Part shown: positions 1 through 11,815 of the stretch, piece by piece | Layout of the letters: the number at the start of each line of letters is the position of its first letter | Position numbering within the stretch: the first letter of the stretch is position 1 | NCBI GenBank assembly: GCA_028571685.1 | Contig: CM053164.1 | Span: 36,630,501 to 36,694,500, forward strand | Direction: 5' to 3' | Length of the DNA stretch: 64,000 bases | Source: Heterohyrax brucei | Taxonomy: Eukaryota; Chordata; Mammalia; Hyracoidea; Procaviidae | Made by a program: the position numbers and the translations under genes | Notes under the pieces: model-generated | The model's database searches: none | The model's input: only the letters and a program-made list of their open reading frames with translations | Told to the model about the DNA's origin: nothing

Positions 1-503
1 CCATCCTGGGTCCAGCATGCACAGTGAATGTGTCCCTGAGTGTTGATCTCTGCTTTTACCTGAGAATTGTCACAGCAAACATTAGGGAATGTGGAGACAT
101 CCTGTGCTGTTAACACGGTCAGGACAGCACTTCTGGGGTGCCACACACAGCCCTGGGAAAGGACAGGGAGAGACACTCTAATCTCGCAGGTCTCAGACAT
201 TACCAATTTGCTCTTCTCCGTAGTGCTGGGACACAGTTGCCACACAGTGACATGCTTCTTGTGCTGGACAGCGAGCAGAGCGGGTGTGTCAACCATATAC
301 AGGAGGGCCCAGGATACCCCACAGACGTATTCAAATTGCCCAATGACCTTTGAGTCCCCAAACTTGACCTCCCCATGGTGAAGGTGTAAGTCAGTGATGA
401 TTACTTGAGTCCCATTGGTCCAGACAAGTCCATGAATTGGGTGTATTGCTTGATACAACGCATTCAGTCCAGTTCTGAGAAGTTCTCCTTTCCCCAACTC
501 CAT
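1..503 (-). CDS. WDCP: WDCP, N-terminal coding exon (partial, cut by window edge)
   Basis: Reading the minus strand from the ATG at 503-501 gives an open frame of about 167 codons that runs off the left edge. It starts [16 protein letters not shown] and contains [13 protein letters not shown], which I recognise as the start of WDCP (WD repeat and coiled-coil containing protein, formerly C2orf44). The family protein is about 720 residues with N-terminal WD repeats and is reported to bind the kinase HCK; only the first quarter is here. A splice acceptor (pyrimidine-rich, ending TTTCAG) lies at 523-525 on the minus strand, so the exon spans 1-522 with 19 bases of 5' UTR before the ATG. No stop or frameshift is visible. 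The position just upstream of FKBP1B, on the opposite strand, agrees with human 2p23.3. Identity is from recognition, not alignment. Confidence 0.88.
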   Translation of the reverse strand, partial: MELGKGELLRTGLNALYQAIHPIHGLVWTNGTQVIITDLHLHHGEVKFGDSKVIGQFEYVCGVSWALLYMVDTPALLAVQHKKHVTVWQLCPSTTEKSKLVMSETCEIRVSLPVLSQGCVWHPRSAVLTVLTAQDVSTFPNVCCDNSQVKAEINTQGHIHCACWTQD

Positions 504-522
504 CCTTTCTGGTAAAGGTTAT

Positions 523-1121
523 CTGAAATAATTAAGAAAAAGTTACATCATGAGAAAATTATCACACAAATCCAGAATATAAGATATTTTATAAGGTTAC
601 TGGCTTAAGCCTTTCCTAGGCGATGCCATGGAGGAGGTAAGAGCACAGGAGAAATGTTACTCAAGATTAAAAGAGATGACTTAACTATACAGCAAACAGT
701 ATGTAAAGTAGGACCGAATCTTGATGGGACAATAAAATTTGCTATGAAAAAAAAATTAGAAATAACTGAGAAAGAGTTTGAACCCAATCAGAGACATCTT
801 GGAAGAAAGGCCTGGTGATCTGCATCTGAAAGGTCACAGCTTTGAAAACCTTCATGGGATGCTAGTCTCCTCTGCACACACTAGGTCACCACAAGTTGGA
901 ATGGATTTGATGGCAACTGGTATGTTTTTAGTTGTTGTTATTGTCATACAAGATACTGTGGAATGATTAATTTTGTTAAGTGTGGACACAGAATTATGGT
1001 TACAGGAAGAATTGTTAAATACGTATGTTGAAGTATTTGGAGTGAAGTGTCATGATGCCTACAAATTCCACTCAAATGGTTCAGCTAAAAAGTTTCATAT
1101 ACATAGGTAGAGATATACAAC
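523..1121. other. Start of WDCP intron 1: old repeat debris
   Basis: No coding signal. Roughly 785-930 resembles the 3' half of a SINE: an 'aaggcctggtgatctgcat' core and a 'gttggaatggatttgatggc' tail on the plus strand. About 965-1121 looks like the 3' part of another ancient interspersed repeat. The rest shows nothing I can name. The intron that starts here runs to a non-coding first exon expected near 25.7-26.2 kb. Confidence 0.4.
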
Positions 1122-1137
1122 AAATACAGAAAATATT
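1122..1137. repeat. Target-site duplication, left copy
   Basis: aaatacagaaaatatt, identical to 4364-4379 and next to the poly(T) end of the L1. Length and A-richness are typical of L1 target-primed integration. Confidence 0.85.
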
Positions 1138-2133
1138 TCGTTTTTTTTTATTGTGACTGAGTGAAAATGTACATTCCCATATAAATTTACATGCCCACCT
1201 ATATTTAGCTTCCACTGCTCTCCCTGCCCAGTGACAGCACACTATTCCCCTCTGCTCCATATATGTCTCATCCTCCCAACAGTCTGTTTTCCCCTCCTCT
1301 CCACCCACACTCCTTCCTCCAGCCAGAGGTCAGCAGGATGATATCCTATAGATGTACAGAACCGTAAAGTGCATCCAATATATGGTCACTCTGCATTGCC
1401 AAGTCCAATCCATTCGTGTCCGAAGAGCAGACTTTTGTTATGATTTACATGCAAGGGCAGCATCAGGGCCAAGGGCCACGCTCCCAGGGGAACCCCGAAA
1501 ACGCTGGACTGTGAATTAGGGTCTTTTAGTGGAGATCTCAGGGTGCACCCCTTTTTATTCTTGTGTTGCCAGTGAGACTCAACTTTGTGAGCTCCATCGC
1601 GGCTATCACTGGTGGTGGCTGGGCACCACCCAGTTCTTCCGGTCCCAAGTCTAGGTAGGCACCCACTCATGTGGGTCTCTCTATCTTCTGGGTTTTTACC
1701 CTGTGTCATTTTGGTCCTTGGTTATCATCTGTTTCTGCTGAATTGGGACCATCTGCTGTGCCCTTGGATGGCAGCTTCGCAGCTTTTAATACCACAGACA
1801 ACACTCACCAATGTGGGGTGCAGAGAGCCCTCTCAGCAAAACGCTAGTTGTGCCAACTGGCGTCGATTTTGCCTAACAGCATGGTCCCTTGCCCTCTGCC
1901 CCAGCTACTCTGTCCTTGTAATAATGGGTTCAGATGGAAGGAGTATTCAGCTTATGCTGAAGTCCACTTAATATTGCTCTTGTTTCTAATGTGTGCTAAC
2001 ATTGATTTCACATAACCAAATTTCTATCAACTATCTAATCTAAACCGTCCCCCCATTGCTCTCCCTCCCTCCCCTCCCTTGCAGCCATCAAAGAGGCTTT
2101 TCTTCTATACATAAGTCTGTTTCTGAGATCTTA

Positions 2134-3003
2134 TCATAGGGGTCTCATACAACATTTGTCCTTTTGTCGCTGACAACTTTCACTCAACATCATGTCTTCC
2201 AGTTGAAACCAGGTTAGGAGATGTTTCCTGGAATCATCGCTATTCTTTATCATTGCGTAGTGCTCCACTGAGTATATGTACCATAGTTTACCTATCCATT
2301 CTTCTATTGTTGGGCATCTAGGTTGATTCCATCTTTTTGCTATCGTGGACTGTGCTACGGTAAACATTCTGGTGCATGTGTCCGTTGGTGTGAAAGGCCT
2401 TGAATCTGTAGGATATATTCCAAGTAGTGGAATTACTGGGTCAAATGGTATATCAATATCCATTTTTTTAAGGAAGTGCCAGATTGCCTTCCAAAGAGGC
2501 TGGACCATTTTGCAACCCCACCAACAGTGTAGGAGGGTTCCACTTTCTCCACAGCCTCTCCAGCATTTGTTGTTTTGTGTTTTCTGGATCATGGCCAATC
2601 TTGTTGGGGTGAGATGGTATCTCATTGTTGTCTTGATTTGAATTTCTTTAATAACTAAAGATCGTGAACATGTCCGCATGTGTTTTTTGGCTGCCTGGAT
2701 CTCCTCTTTAGTGAAGTGTCTGTCCATCTCCTTTGCCCATCGCTTAATTGGATGGTTTATCTTCTTCTTATTGATATTTTGTAGTATCTTATAGATTATG
2801 GAGATCAGGCATCGGTCTGACATAGAGTTCCCAAATATTTTTTCCCATTCTGTGGGTGTTCTTTTAATTCTATTAATAAAGTCTTTGGATGAGCAAAAGT
2901 GTTTGATTCTTAATAGTTCCCATTTATTTACTTTCTCTTCTGTTGATTGAGGTTTCTTTGACAGATTTTGGAGTCTGTCCTCATTGAGTATTAAAATTTC
3001 CAT
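2134..3003 (-). pseudogene. L1 ORF2 C-terminal fragment (289 codons open)
   Basis: An uninterrupted frame covering the end of the L1 ORF2 protein, downstream of the reverse transcriptase core. It contains the C-terminal cysteine-rich region ([19 protein letters not shown]) and the usual end region with AKRWNQPRCPTIEEWI and YSVEHYAMIKN. The endonuclease and catalytic RT are absent, so the product could not copy itself. The frame continues upstream past 3003 to about 3103, where it meets ORF1 sequence. The lack of stops suggests recent insertion. Confidence 0.85.
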
Positions 3004-3995
3004 TGTTGTTCCTACCTTTTCTGGGATGAGCTTTATCGTTTTAGGTTTGATATTTAGGTCTTTTATCCAGTTGGAGTTGGTTTTTGTATAAGGTGTAAGT
3101 TAATGCTTCTTGATTTTTCTTGTTTCTTTTTTCTGATTTCTGCTCATAGACACTGGTGTCGGTAGCTCTGTCTTCCAAGTCAGAAATTCTTTTTTCCATT
3201 TGTTTCATTCTGTTTTCTTGGCTTTGAATGGAAGTTTCTATGTCTTTGATTTTGTTCTTGATCTGTTGGGTTTCAGAGTACTGGTGTTCCATCAGATTGA
3301 ACAGCTTGCTTAATTTTTCCTTTTGTTCTGCTGCATTTTGTACGTGGTCTAGAAGGGCTCTGTATATAATCAATTTGTATTCACCTTCTGATGCTTTCAT
3401 AAAAGTTTCTTCATCTGGAAAACTCTTTGGTTGCTTTGTTTGGGAGCCCTCTGAAGCCATGTGTGATTTCTTGTATGCCACAAGTGTCTGTTGCTTTTTG
3501 AGTCCCATGTGAGTAAGCAGAGGTTGGAAGACACACTGTGAAGCTGGACTGAAGATGTTTCTCTAGGCTGTCTTATAATGTAAAACAAAATGTATCTGAC
3601 TACTTCCCAAGTCAGTCAGGTTTTGAGGTGCAGAGGCCCTCTTCCCAACTGGCAAAGTAAGCATGTTGACGATCTTTAGTTATTAAAGAAATTCAAATCA
3701 AGACAACAACGAGATACCATCTCACCCCAACAAGATTGGCCATGATCCAGAAAACACAAAACAACAAATGCTGGAGAGGCTGTGGAGAAAGTGGAACCCT
3801 CCTACACTGTTGGTGGGGTTGCAAAATGGTCCAGCCTCTTTGGAAGGCAATCTGGCACTTCCTTAAAAAAATGGATATTGATATACCATTTGACCCAGTA
3901 ATTCCACTACTTGGAATATATCCTACAGATTCAAGGCCTTTCACACCAACGGACACATGCACCAGAATGTTTACCGTAGCACAGTCCACGATAGC
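2339..3995. repeat. Long inverted repeat: arms 2339-2672 and 3662-3995
   Basis: The reverse complement of 2339-2672 matches 3662-3995 without gaps over 334 bp, with two mismatches by eye (332/334). The arms are part of L1 ORF2, and the 989-bp spacer carries ORF1 and ORF2 sequence. Transcribed RNA could fold into a long hairpin. Confidence 0.9.
3104..3508 (-). pseudogene. L1 ORF1 N-terminal fragment (coiled-coil)
   Basis: Minus-strand frame beginning MGLKKQQTLVAYKKSH. It has a long heptad-type charged coiled coil, including MEKRISDLEDRATDT, which is typical of the L1 ORF1 trimerisation region. The RNA-binding (RRM and C-terminal) domains are missing because the sequence passes at about 3103 into ORF2 sequence in another frame. 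The junction implies a deletion of several kilobases between ORF1 and ORF2. Confidence 0.75.
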
Positions 3996-4363
3996 GAAGT
4001 AAGCACCTCCATCCCCAGATGATACGAAGTAGTTCAAAATACAGCAAGGCTACTGCCCTGTTGGCCTGTGCTGACAGGGCCCAACCTTAGGCGACACTGT
4101 GTAAACCACTGCTTTTCTGGTAGAAACGCACTCTCCTGTGGGCAGGCTCTGGCTCCCAAGCTAAGATATAGGTCCAGCTGCAACCACTGTATCTAAGATG
4201 CTGCCCTCCACACAGTCAGCACATAGAGAGGCTAAAGGTGTCAAGAGGTAGTGATTCCTCTGCCTCTGTTGCTGAGCCCCCAGCTACTCCTTTTCTGTTG
4301 GAGAAGCACCTGTTTGCAGGTGCTGGCTCCCAGGCTAAGAATTAGGTCCCACTAAAATCTCCG

Positions 4364-4379
4364 AAATACAGAAAATATT
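4364..4379. repeat. Target-site duplication, right copy
   Basis: aaatacagaaaatatt, identical to 1122-1137, next to the 5' end of the L1. It defines the whole rearranged unit as one insertion. Confidence 0.85.
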
Positions 4380-5489
4380 AATAACTGATGAGTGTACATT
4401 AAGATTGTACCATATTCACATTACTTTCAAGTTGGAAAATGTTCAGATCAAAAAGCTGAGAAAAGTCTCCTCTGTCATCTAATTTCTGTTCTTCTCTTTC
4501 ACTGCCAAATCAATGAACAATTGATATTCACAGCCTAGACTTTATCATCACTTACTATGAAACTCCCTTCAAAATGACTTTATCTCCCCACTGAAATGAC
4601 ATTCAAAAGTCACTACTACTGTTTCTATTTCCGCATACTCAAATAGTACTTTATAATTTTCAGAACATTTTCTCATTGTCTTCTGCATTTTCACATTAAT
4701 CTTTGCCAACAATACTTCATAATAATGTAAAGTAGATTAGGCAAGTATCATCTTCAATTTTTTAATTTTTAATATTTTTTCAGGCATTTGAATTACAGAC
4801 GTACACACTCATTGCAATTAAATCTACACAATCCAGACTGCCTAATGCAAAACCAACTGTTTTCTACTATCCTGTGCCAGCCCCTCTTTCCTGCTTCCAC
4901 CCTTTCCCCAAGTCTCAAGTATTTGATAAAACGACTGTGTGTGGTGTGTGTCCTTTGATTCTGTTAAAGAAACATACCAAAGAAAAAAAAATACGGATTT
5001 ATGTATTCATCACTCTTTTTTCTTTTAAACAAAAAAATGGGATATAAATCAGAGTTCTCCAGTATTAGCAACAGAAACCACTCTGGCTAAATTAAGCCAA
5101 AAGAAAAGAGAGAGAGACGATTCAAGAACCAGGCTCAGAAAAGAGCAGGCAGCATAATAAATCATTGCTGCCACTGTCACTAGATATATCAGCTGCTGGG
5201 AATCGAACTTCACTGTCCCTTCCCTTAATGTCAACTGCGTAAGATTCGGACTCTGGGGGAAGCATCCTATGGCTAAGCCTAGCTCACACATCCCTCTAGG
5301 TGCTAGGAAGGCAAGAAGACTTCTATAATAGAGGTCAGAGCTCTTCCTCCCCAAGACTCGTACAAAGGGACACTGCCCCCAAACCTGGAGGGGCAATTCC
5401 AAAAACAACAAACGACTACCCCAGGGACCATGTTACATATTATTTACTGATTTATTTTAAATCATCGGCACCTTCCCAACTCAGTGATA
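4380..5489. other. No gene seen
   Basis: AT-rich intronic sequence of WDCP. I see no splice-bounded exon, no clear SINE and no tandem array. The open frames here are short and lack family motifs. Confidence 0.5.
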
Positions 5490-6710
5490 CAGATCAGTGT
5501 ATCAGTTGCAGCAGTACATCAATAGGTAAATGCAGGAATTTCAAGTACCATTCGAGAGAGGGCATGGATTGACGGATGTCACTGCTGATGTCAGGCAGAT
5601 CTTCGCTGAAAGCAAAGAATACCACAAAGATGTTTACTTGTGTTTTATTGCCTATGCTACTGTATTTGACTGTGTGGATCATAACAAATTATGGATAACA
5701 CTGTGAAAAATGGAATTGTATTCCCATTGTGCTCATGTGGAACCTATCTATAGATCAAGGGGCAGTTATTATTTCCAGAGAACAAGGGAATACTGCATGG
5801 TTTAAAATCAGGAAAGATGTATGCCAGGGTTGTATCTTTTCACACTCCTTATTCAATGTGTATGCCGAGAAAATAATCCAAGAAGTTGGATTATATGATG
5901 AATGCGGCAACAGGATTGCAGGAAGATTCATTAACAACCTGCGATAGGCAGATGACATAACCTTGCTTGCTTAAAGTGAAGAGGACTTGAAGTACTTACT
6001 GATGACGATCAAAGGCTAGAGCCATTAGTACTGATTATACCACATTATAAAGAAAACATTAATCCTCACATCTGGACAGGTAACTAACATGATAAACAGA
6101 GATAATGTTGAAGTTATCAAGGGTTTCATTTTACTTGGATCCATAGTCAACACCCATGGAAGCAGCAGTCAAGAAATCAAATGACATACAGCCTTAGGCA
6201 AATTTGCTGCCAAAAACCTCTTTAGAGTGTGAAAAAACAAAGATGTCATTTTAAAGACTAAGGTGCACCAGACCCAAGTCATGGTATTTTCAGTTGCCTT
6301 ATATGCATGTGAAACCTGGAAATAATGAAGACTAAAGAACTGACACCTTTGAATTACGGTGCTAGTGAAGAATACTGAATATACTATGGACTGTGAGAAG
6401 AACAAATTTGTCTTGGAAGAAGAACAGACAGAGTGTTCCTTAGGAGCTAGGATGGTGAGACTCTGCCTCATGTACTTTCACACACTATGAGGAGGGATTA
6501 GTCCTTGAAGAATGACATCATGCTTAGTAAAGCAGAGGGTCAGCAAAAAAAAGACAGTTGCTCAGTCAAATGGACTGACAGAGTGGCTTAAACAACGGGC
6601 TCAAACAGAACAACGATGGTAAGGATGGTGCAGGACAGGGCAGTGTTTTATTCCCTACTACACTAAGTAGCTACGAGTTGGGACCAACTCAAAGGCACCT
6701 AACAACAACA
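5490..6710 (+). mobile_element. RTE (BovB-like) LINE, RT and 3' end, degraded
   Basis: Plus-strand fragments of an RTE-clade reverse transcriptase. VCQGCIFSHSLFNVYAEKII matches the conserved 'RQGC-LSP-LFN-YAE' block. The catalytic 'YADD' reads stop-ADD (TAG GCA GAT GAC near 5945), so the enzyme is dead. The 3' end is the RTE tail 'ggcacctaacaacaac' near 6697-6712. RTE/BovB elements are well known in afrotherians. Confidence 0.8.
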
Positions 6711-6712
6711 AT

Positions 6713-7034
6713 ATAGGTCTGCTTCAATCTTTTAAGTAACTACAAGGTATTCCACAATCAGTATGTATTGTAATTTATTCAATCATTTCCCCAGAGGTAG
6801 AAAACGAGCCGGTTTCCAATTTGTATCTAGACTGGCATCACGTTCCTTTCTTTTCCATCCTGCCAACTGTCATCCACTGTTACAGCTTCAATTACCACAC
6901 CCTATGTGTATTCTTCTCACATCTGCATCTCTTCTCCTGGCTTCTATGCTGAGCTATAGTAATATTCAAATACATGTGGGGTTTTACATTATAGTGAATA
7001 TTGGCTCTGCCCAGAATCACTGTGAACTTAAAAG
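6713..7034. other. No gene seen
   Basis: Sequence between an RTE tail and an L1 3' end. It has an open plus-strand frame but no recognisable motif or splice context. Confidence 0.4.
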
Positions 7035-7420
7035 AAAACAGCTTCCAGTGATCACAACAGAGGGTTCCGGACACAGGTGGAGAAAATGCAGAACAAAATT
7101 CTAATTCTCAGGACCGTCTGGTCTGACAGAGACTACAGAAACCCTGAGAATTTGGCTTCTAGACAGACACTTTTTTAGCTCAGTAATGAAGTCACTCCTG
7201 AGGACTACCCTTCATCAGCCCAGAGGCAAAGACTAGACGGCAGGAGGGGACAGGAAAGCTGGTGATAGGAAACGCAATGTTGAGCAGGTAAAACAATGAC
7301 ATGTCACGGGGTTGTTAACCAATGTCATAAAACAGTATGTGTACTGTTTAATGAGATGTTACTTTGTTCTGTAAACCTTCATCTAAAGTTCAATTTAAAA
7401 AAAAAGAAAAAGAAAAAAGT
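7035..7420 (+). mobile_element. L1 3' UTR fragment (older subfamily)
   Basis: It ends in 'ttctgtaaaccttcatctaaa' followed by an A-rich tail (7391-7415). The same ending occurs at about 9230-9268 and 51690-51740, so these are copies of one L1 3' UTR family. Only the non-coding end is present. Confidence 0.6.
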
Positions 7421-7554
7421 TGAATACTTGTAACTTAACATATACTAACACTAGAATATAAGCTAGATAAATGTGATCTTCTAAAAATTAAACATCAAAA
7501 GAGTTAAAAGAAAACTTACAAGCCAGGAAAAAAAAATTAGTTAGACATATCTGA

Positions 7555-9270
7555 CAAAGGACTCAACTCTCAAATCTACAGGAAAACCCAGCACCTCTAC
7601 AACAAAAGACAAGTAATTCAATTAAAAAGGCTGGAAAGGATAAAAACGGGCACTTCACAAAGAAGACACTCAGATGCGTAACAGACACCTGCAGAAACGC
7701 TTTCAATTACCAGCCATCAGAGAAATACAAGTCAAAACTAGAGTGAGATACCACTTTACCCCGACATTATTGGCACTCATCAAAAAAACAAAATAACAAA
7801 TGTTGGAAAGGCTGGATAAGACTTGAACTCTTACGCACTGCTGGTGGGAATGCAAAATGGTATAACCATTTCGGAAGATAGGGTGTTTCCTTAAAAAGCT
7901 ATCGATTCCGACAGTCCCACTCCACGTAATACATCCTAGAGAAACCTAAAGATGCCTAAAGAGGCATCACATGAATAGACATGTGCACACCCATGTTCAC
8001 TGCAGAATTATTCACAATAGCAAAAAGATGAAAACAACCTAAGTGCCCATCAACACATAAATGGATAAACAAGCTACACACACAATGGTACATACACACA
8101 ATGGAATACTAAGTAATGATTAAGAACAATGATCCATCTGTGAAACATCTCACAAAATGGATGAATCTGGATAGTATCATGCTGAATGAAGTAAGGCAAT
8201 CACAAAAGGAGAAGTGATGTATGAGACCACTGTTATGAAAACATGTAAAAAGGTTTACACACAGAGGGAAACAATCTTTGATGGTTAAGAAGGAGGGTAA
8301 GGAGAAAGGGCGTAAGGGGAGGGAGAGAAAAGTACTAACTAGACAACAGATAAGTGATAACTTGGCTGAAGGGCAAGAAAGTACTCAATACTGGAGAAAT
8401 CAGTACACCTTGACCAGGACAAAGTTACAGAAGCTTCACAGACACACCCAAACTCCATATGGAACTGAATTATTGGGCTGAGGGCTGGGGACCACAGTTT
8501 AGGGGGATATTCAGCTCAACCGGTGTAACAGTTTATTTATAAATAAAATGTTCCACATTCTACTTGGTATGTTGTGTCTGGAGTCTTAAAAGCTTACAAG
8601 CGGCCATCAAGGAGCTGTCTATTGGTTCCACCCTGTCTGGAGCAAGGAAAAATGAAGGAAACTAAAGACACAAGGGAAAGACTAATCCAAGGGACTAATG
8701 GACCACAACTACTGCAGCTGAGTCCAGCACAACTAGAGTCCAGCACAACTGAGTCCAGCATAGCTACATGGTATCCAGCTATCACCAGCAACTGCTCTGA
8801 TAGGGATCACAACGGAGTCCAGATAGAGCTGGAGAAAAATGCAGAACAAAATTAAAACTCTGTCTCTCTCTCTCACACACACAGACACATGGACGCACAG
8901 ACACCCTAGACTTGCTGGCCTAACACAGACTGGTAAAACTCTGAAAGTATGGCCCACAAATAATCCTTTAACTAGGTACTGAAGTCACTCCTGAAGTTTG
9001 TCCTGTAGCCAAAGATTAGACAGGCCTATAAAACAAACAAAACAATGTACAGTTTGGACACTATAACGGAAAGACCAGCCCAGGCATAGGGACAAGAAGG
9101 CAGGAGACAGGAAAGCAGCTGGATGAACAGAGATGAGGAACTCAAGGCTGGGAAGGGGAGAGTATTGACACATGACAGGGTTGGCAATCAATGTCACAAA
9201 ACCATGTGTATTGTTTCATGAAAAACTAACTTGCTCTGTAAACCTTCAACTGAAGCAGTTAAAAAAAAGA
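7555..9270 (+). mobile_element. L1 3' end: ORF2 C-terminus plus 3' UTR, degraded
   Basis: 7560-8210 is an L1 ORF2 C-terminal region with many stops: 'gcaaaaagatgaaaacaacc', the 'aagtgcccatcaacacataa' block and 'atggaatactaa'. It is followed by a 3' UTR to the A-tract near 9262. The 3' UTR contains a short (tc)n(ca)n run near 8860-8882. It is older than the element at 1138-4363. Confidence 0.75.
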
Positions 9271-9589
9271 CAACCCACTCAATTAAAAATGGATAAATGA
9301 TTTAGATACCGTGCAAAGGAGGACGTCAAATCATCCAAAAAAAAGTCCCGAAAATCATGCTAACAGAATTTTCAAATATATATTTAGAATCACTTAACTT
9401 TTTATGTTCTATTCTAAGTATCTGAAATTTCAAACCAGACAGCTACAGAGTATATTTATCTTATAATAAGAGTGCCTGTCCAATAGAGTAAGATCTTTCA
9501 ATAAATCTCAAATCAAGCCTCTACTGCTGAGGAGAAGCACTGAGCTGCATCAGTTCTCTGTTCCTTTTTCATAGATTTCATTGTTCAGA

Positions 9590-9975
9590 ATTTCATTTCA
9601 CTCACAGCCTTCACTCACGTCATTTGGGCAAATAAGAATGTACTTATACTCGCCAAAAAAGAACTCCCACACGGCCCAGAAATCCTGATCCTGGATATAT
9701 GTATATACATCCAGAAGTGAAGGCAGAAAGGCAAACAGAAGTCTGTATACCAATCTTTTCACACAACCAAAAATGTGGTATATACATACAGTGGAACGCC
9801 ACTCAGCCATAAGAGAAACGAAGTCCTGATACACGTCACAATACAGCTGAACCTTGAAAACACTGTGCTGAGGAAAATAAGTCAGTCACAAAAGGGCAAA
9901 TAATGTTATGATCTCACATATATGAAATGAGCAAATCATTAGAAACCAAAGACTATTAGTAGTTAGCAGTTACCC
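9590..9975 (+). mobile_element. Old L1 ORF2 fragment
   Basis: The text resembles the C-terminal end of L1 ORF2 and the following sequence ('gtggaacgccactcagccat', 'gaaccttgaaaacactgtgc'), heavily mutated. No intact frame. Confidence 0.55.
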
Positions 9976-9984
9976 ACAACTTGT

Positions 9985-11815
9985 CTGTCAGTTTGTCACA
10001 CTGTATTGGATTGTGTGTTGCTGTGATGATGTAAGTTATGTTACCAGTACTTCACATACCAGCAGGGTCACCCTTCATAGAAGGGTTCGGTGGAGCTTCC
10101 AGACTAAGACAGACTACGAAGAAGGACCTGGCAATCTACTTCTAAAAAAATGAACCAGTGAAAAATCTTATGAATAGCAATGGGAACAGTCCAATATAGT
10201 GCCTGAAGACAAGCATCTCACACTTGAAGGCACTCAAAACACCACTGAGGAAGAGCTGCCTCTTCAAAGTACAGTTGACCTTAATGATATAGATGAACTG
10301 AAGCTTTCAGGACTTTCATTTGCTGATGTGGCAAAACTCAAGATGAGAAGAAACAACTGCAAACATCCAACAATAATTAGAACATAGTATGTATGAAGTA
10401 TGAATCTAGGAAAACTGGAAGTCATTAAAAATGAAATCGACCACATACAGATCTTGGGCATTAGCGAGCTGAAACGGACTGGTACTGGCCACTCTGAACT
10501 GGATAATGACATGGTCTACTATCTATTCCAAAGTACAAGGCTGTCAGTGATAGTGTAACATCCATACCTTTACAAGGAAGACCAGTGAATACCACTATTA
10601 TTCAAGTTTACACACCAACCATTAATGGCAAAGGTGAAGAAACTAAAGATTTTTAGCAACTTCTGTAATCTGATGCTATCAAGATGTACTGATAATTAAC
10701 AATGACTGGAAAACAAAAGCTAGAAACAAAAAAGGATCAATAGTTGGAAAATATTGCCTTGGTGACAGAAATGACAATGGAGATCACATGACAGAATTTT
10801 TCAAGACCAATGACTCATTCATTGCACCTATCTCTTTTCAACAACATAAACAGTGATTATATTGTGGCTAAAATACAAGGGAAACAAATGGACTGAATCT
10901 GTGGGAAGAGATTATTGTCAGCAGTCAGGGGCTAAAAGAACATCAGTTGCTTGCATACAAGTTCAAGTTGAAGCTGAACAAAATTTAAAACAAGTTCACA
11001 ATAGCCAAAGTACAAACTTGAGTATATCCCACTTGAATGCACTGAACATGAATGACCAAAGACCAGAGGAGTTATGGAATGACATCAATACCATCATATA
11101 TGAAGAAAGGAAAAGGTCATTAAAAAGACAGAAAATAAAGAAAAGACCAAAACAGATGTCAGAATAGACTCTAAATTTTCGCTTGAATGTACAGCAGCTA
11201 AAGTGAAAGGAAGAAATGATAAAAGTAAAAGAGCTGAACAGATTATTTCAAAGGACAGCCCAAGAAGCCAAAGTAAAGTACTACAATGAAATTTGCAAAG
11301 ACTTGAAGTTAGAAAAACAAAGGGCAAAATAAATTTGGCATTTCTCAAGCTGAAAGAACTGCAGGGAAAAAAAAATTCAACCTTCTGGCTATAATACTGA
11401 AGGATCCTACGGGCAAAATACTGAGTGATATTAAACAATGCAGGAAGCAACAAAAGAAGATGGAAGGAAAAAGAGTCACTGTACCAAAAACAATCAGTTG
11501 ACATCCAACCATTTCAGGACGTAGCATATGATCAAGAGCATGTGAAGGAGGAAGTTCAAGCTGCACTTAGGGCACTGGGAAAAAACAAGCCTCCAGGAAC
11601 TGATGGAAAATCAACTGAGATGTTTCAACAAAAGGATGCAACACTGGAAGTGTCCACCTATCTATGGATTGACACAATGGCTACAACAATGGGCTTAAAC
11701 GTAACAATGACTGTAAAGCTGGCAAAGGATCAGGTGATAGTGTTTTCTTCTCTTCTACATGAGGTCTTTATGACTTGGAATAGAACTGATGGCACCTAAC
11801 AACAACAGAAGTGGA
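9985..11815 (+). mobile_element. RTE LINE, 5' end, endonuclease, part of RT and 3' tail
   Basis: It begins with the RTE 5' region ('gtctgtcagtttgtcacact', 'gcttccagactaagacagac'). It continues through an endonuclease-like region (LGISELKRTGTGHSE, then GRPVNTTIIQVYTPT) and part of the RT N-terminus (LGKNKPPGTDG near 11575). It then jumps to the 3' tail 'ggcacctaacaacaac' at 11790-11806. The RT core is deleted and several stops are present, so it is dead. The same 5' region recurs at 23335. Confidence 0.8.

Larger units (their letters stand above)
1138..4363 (-). mobile_element. Young, internally rearranged L1 retrotransposon with target-site duplication
   Basis: A minus-strand L1 flanked by identical 16-bp direct repeats (aaatacagaaaatatt at 1122-1137 and 4364-4379). 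Read on the minus strand it has: 5' UTR-like sequence with two related blocks about 176 bp apart (4363-3996); a 334-bp piece of ORF2 in antisense (3995-3662); more 5' UTR-like sequence (3661-3509); the 5' part of ORF1 (3508 to about 3104); a junction directly into the 3' part of ORF2 (about 3103-2134); and the 3' UTR ending in a T run at 1141-1149, the complement of poly(A). The direct repeats and the long open ORF2 end mark it as recent. It is far shorter than a full L1 (about 6-7 kb) and cannot be autonomous. Confidence 0.88.

Noticed and set aside
2345-4037. Mirror open frames (98 and 114 codons) at 2345-2641 and 3693-4037
   Set aside because: They are antisense to L1 ORF2 in both arms of the inverted repeat and have no promoter or family motif.
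8278-8855. Short open frames in the L1 3' UTR
   Set aside because: Non-coding 3' UTR of an L1; similar text recurs in other copies with different stops.
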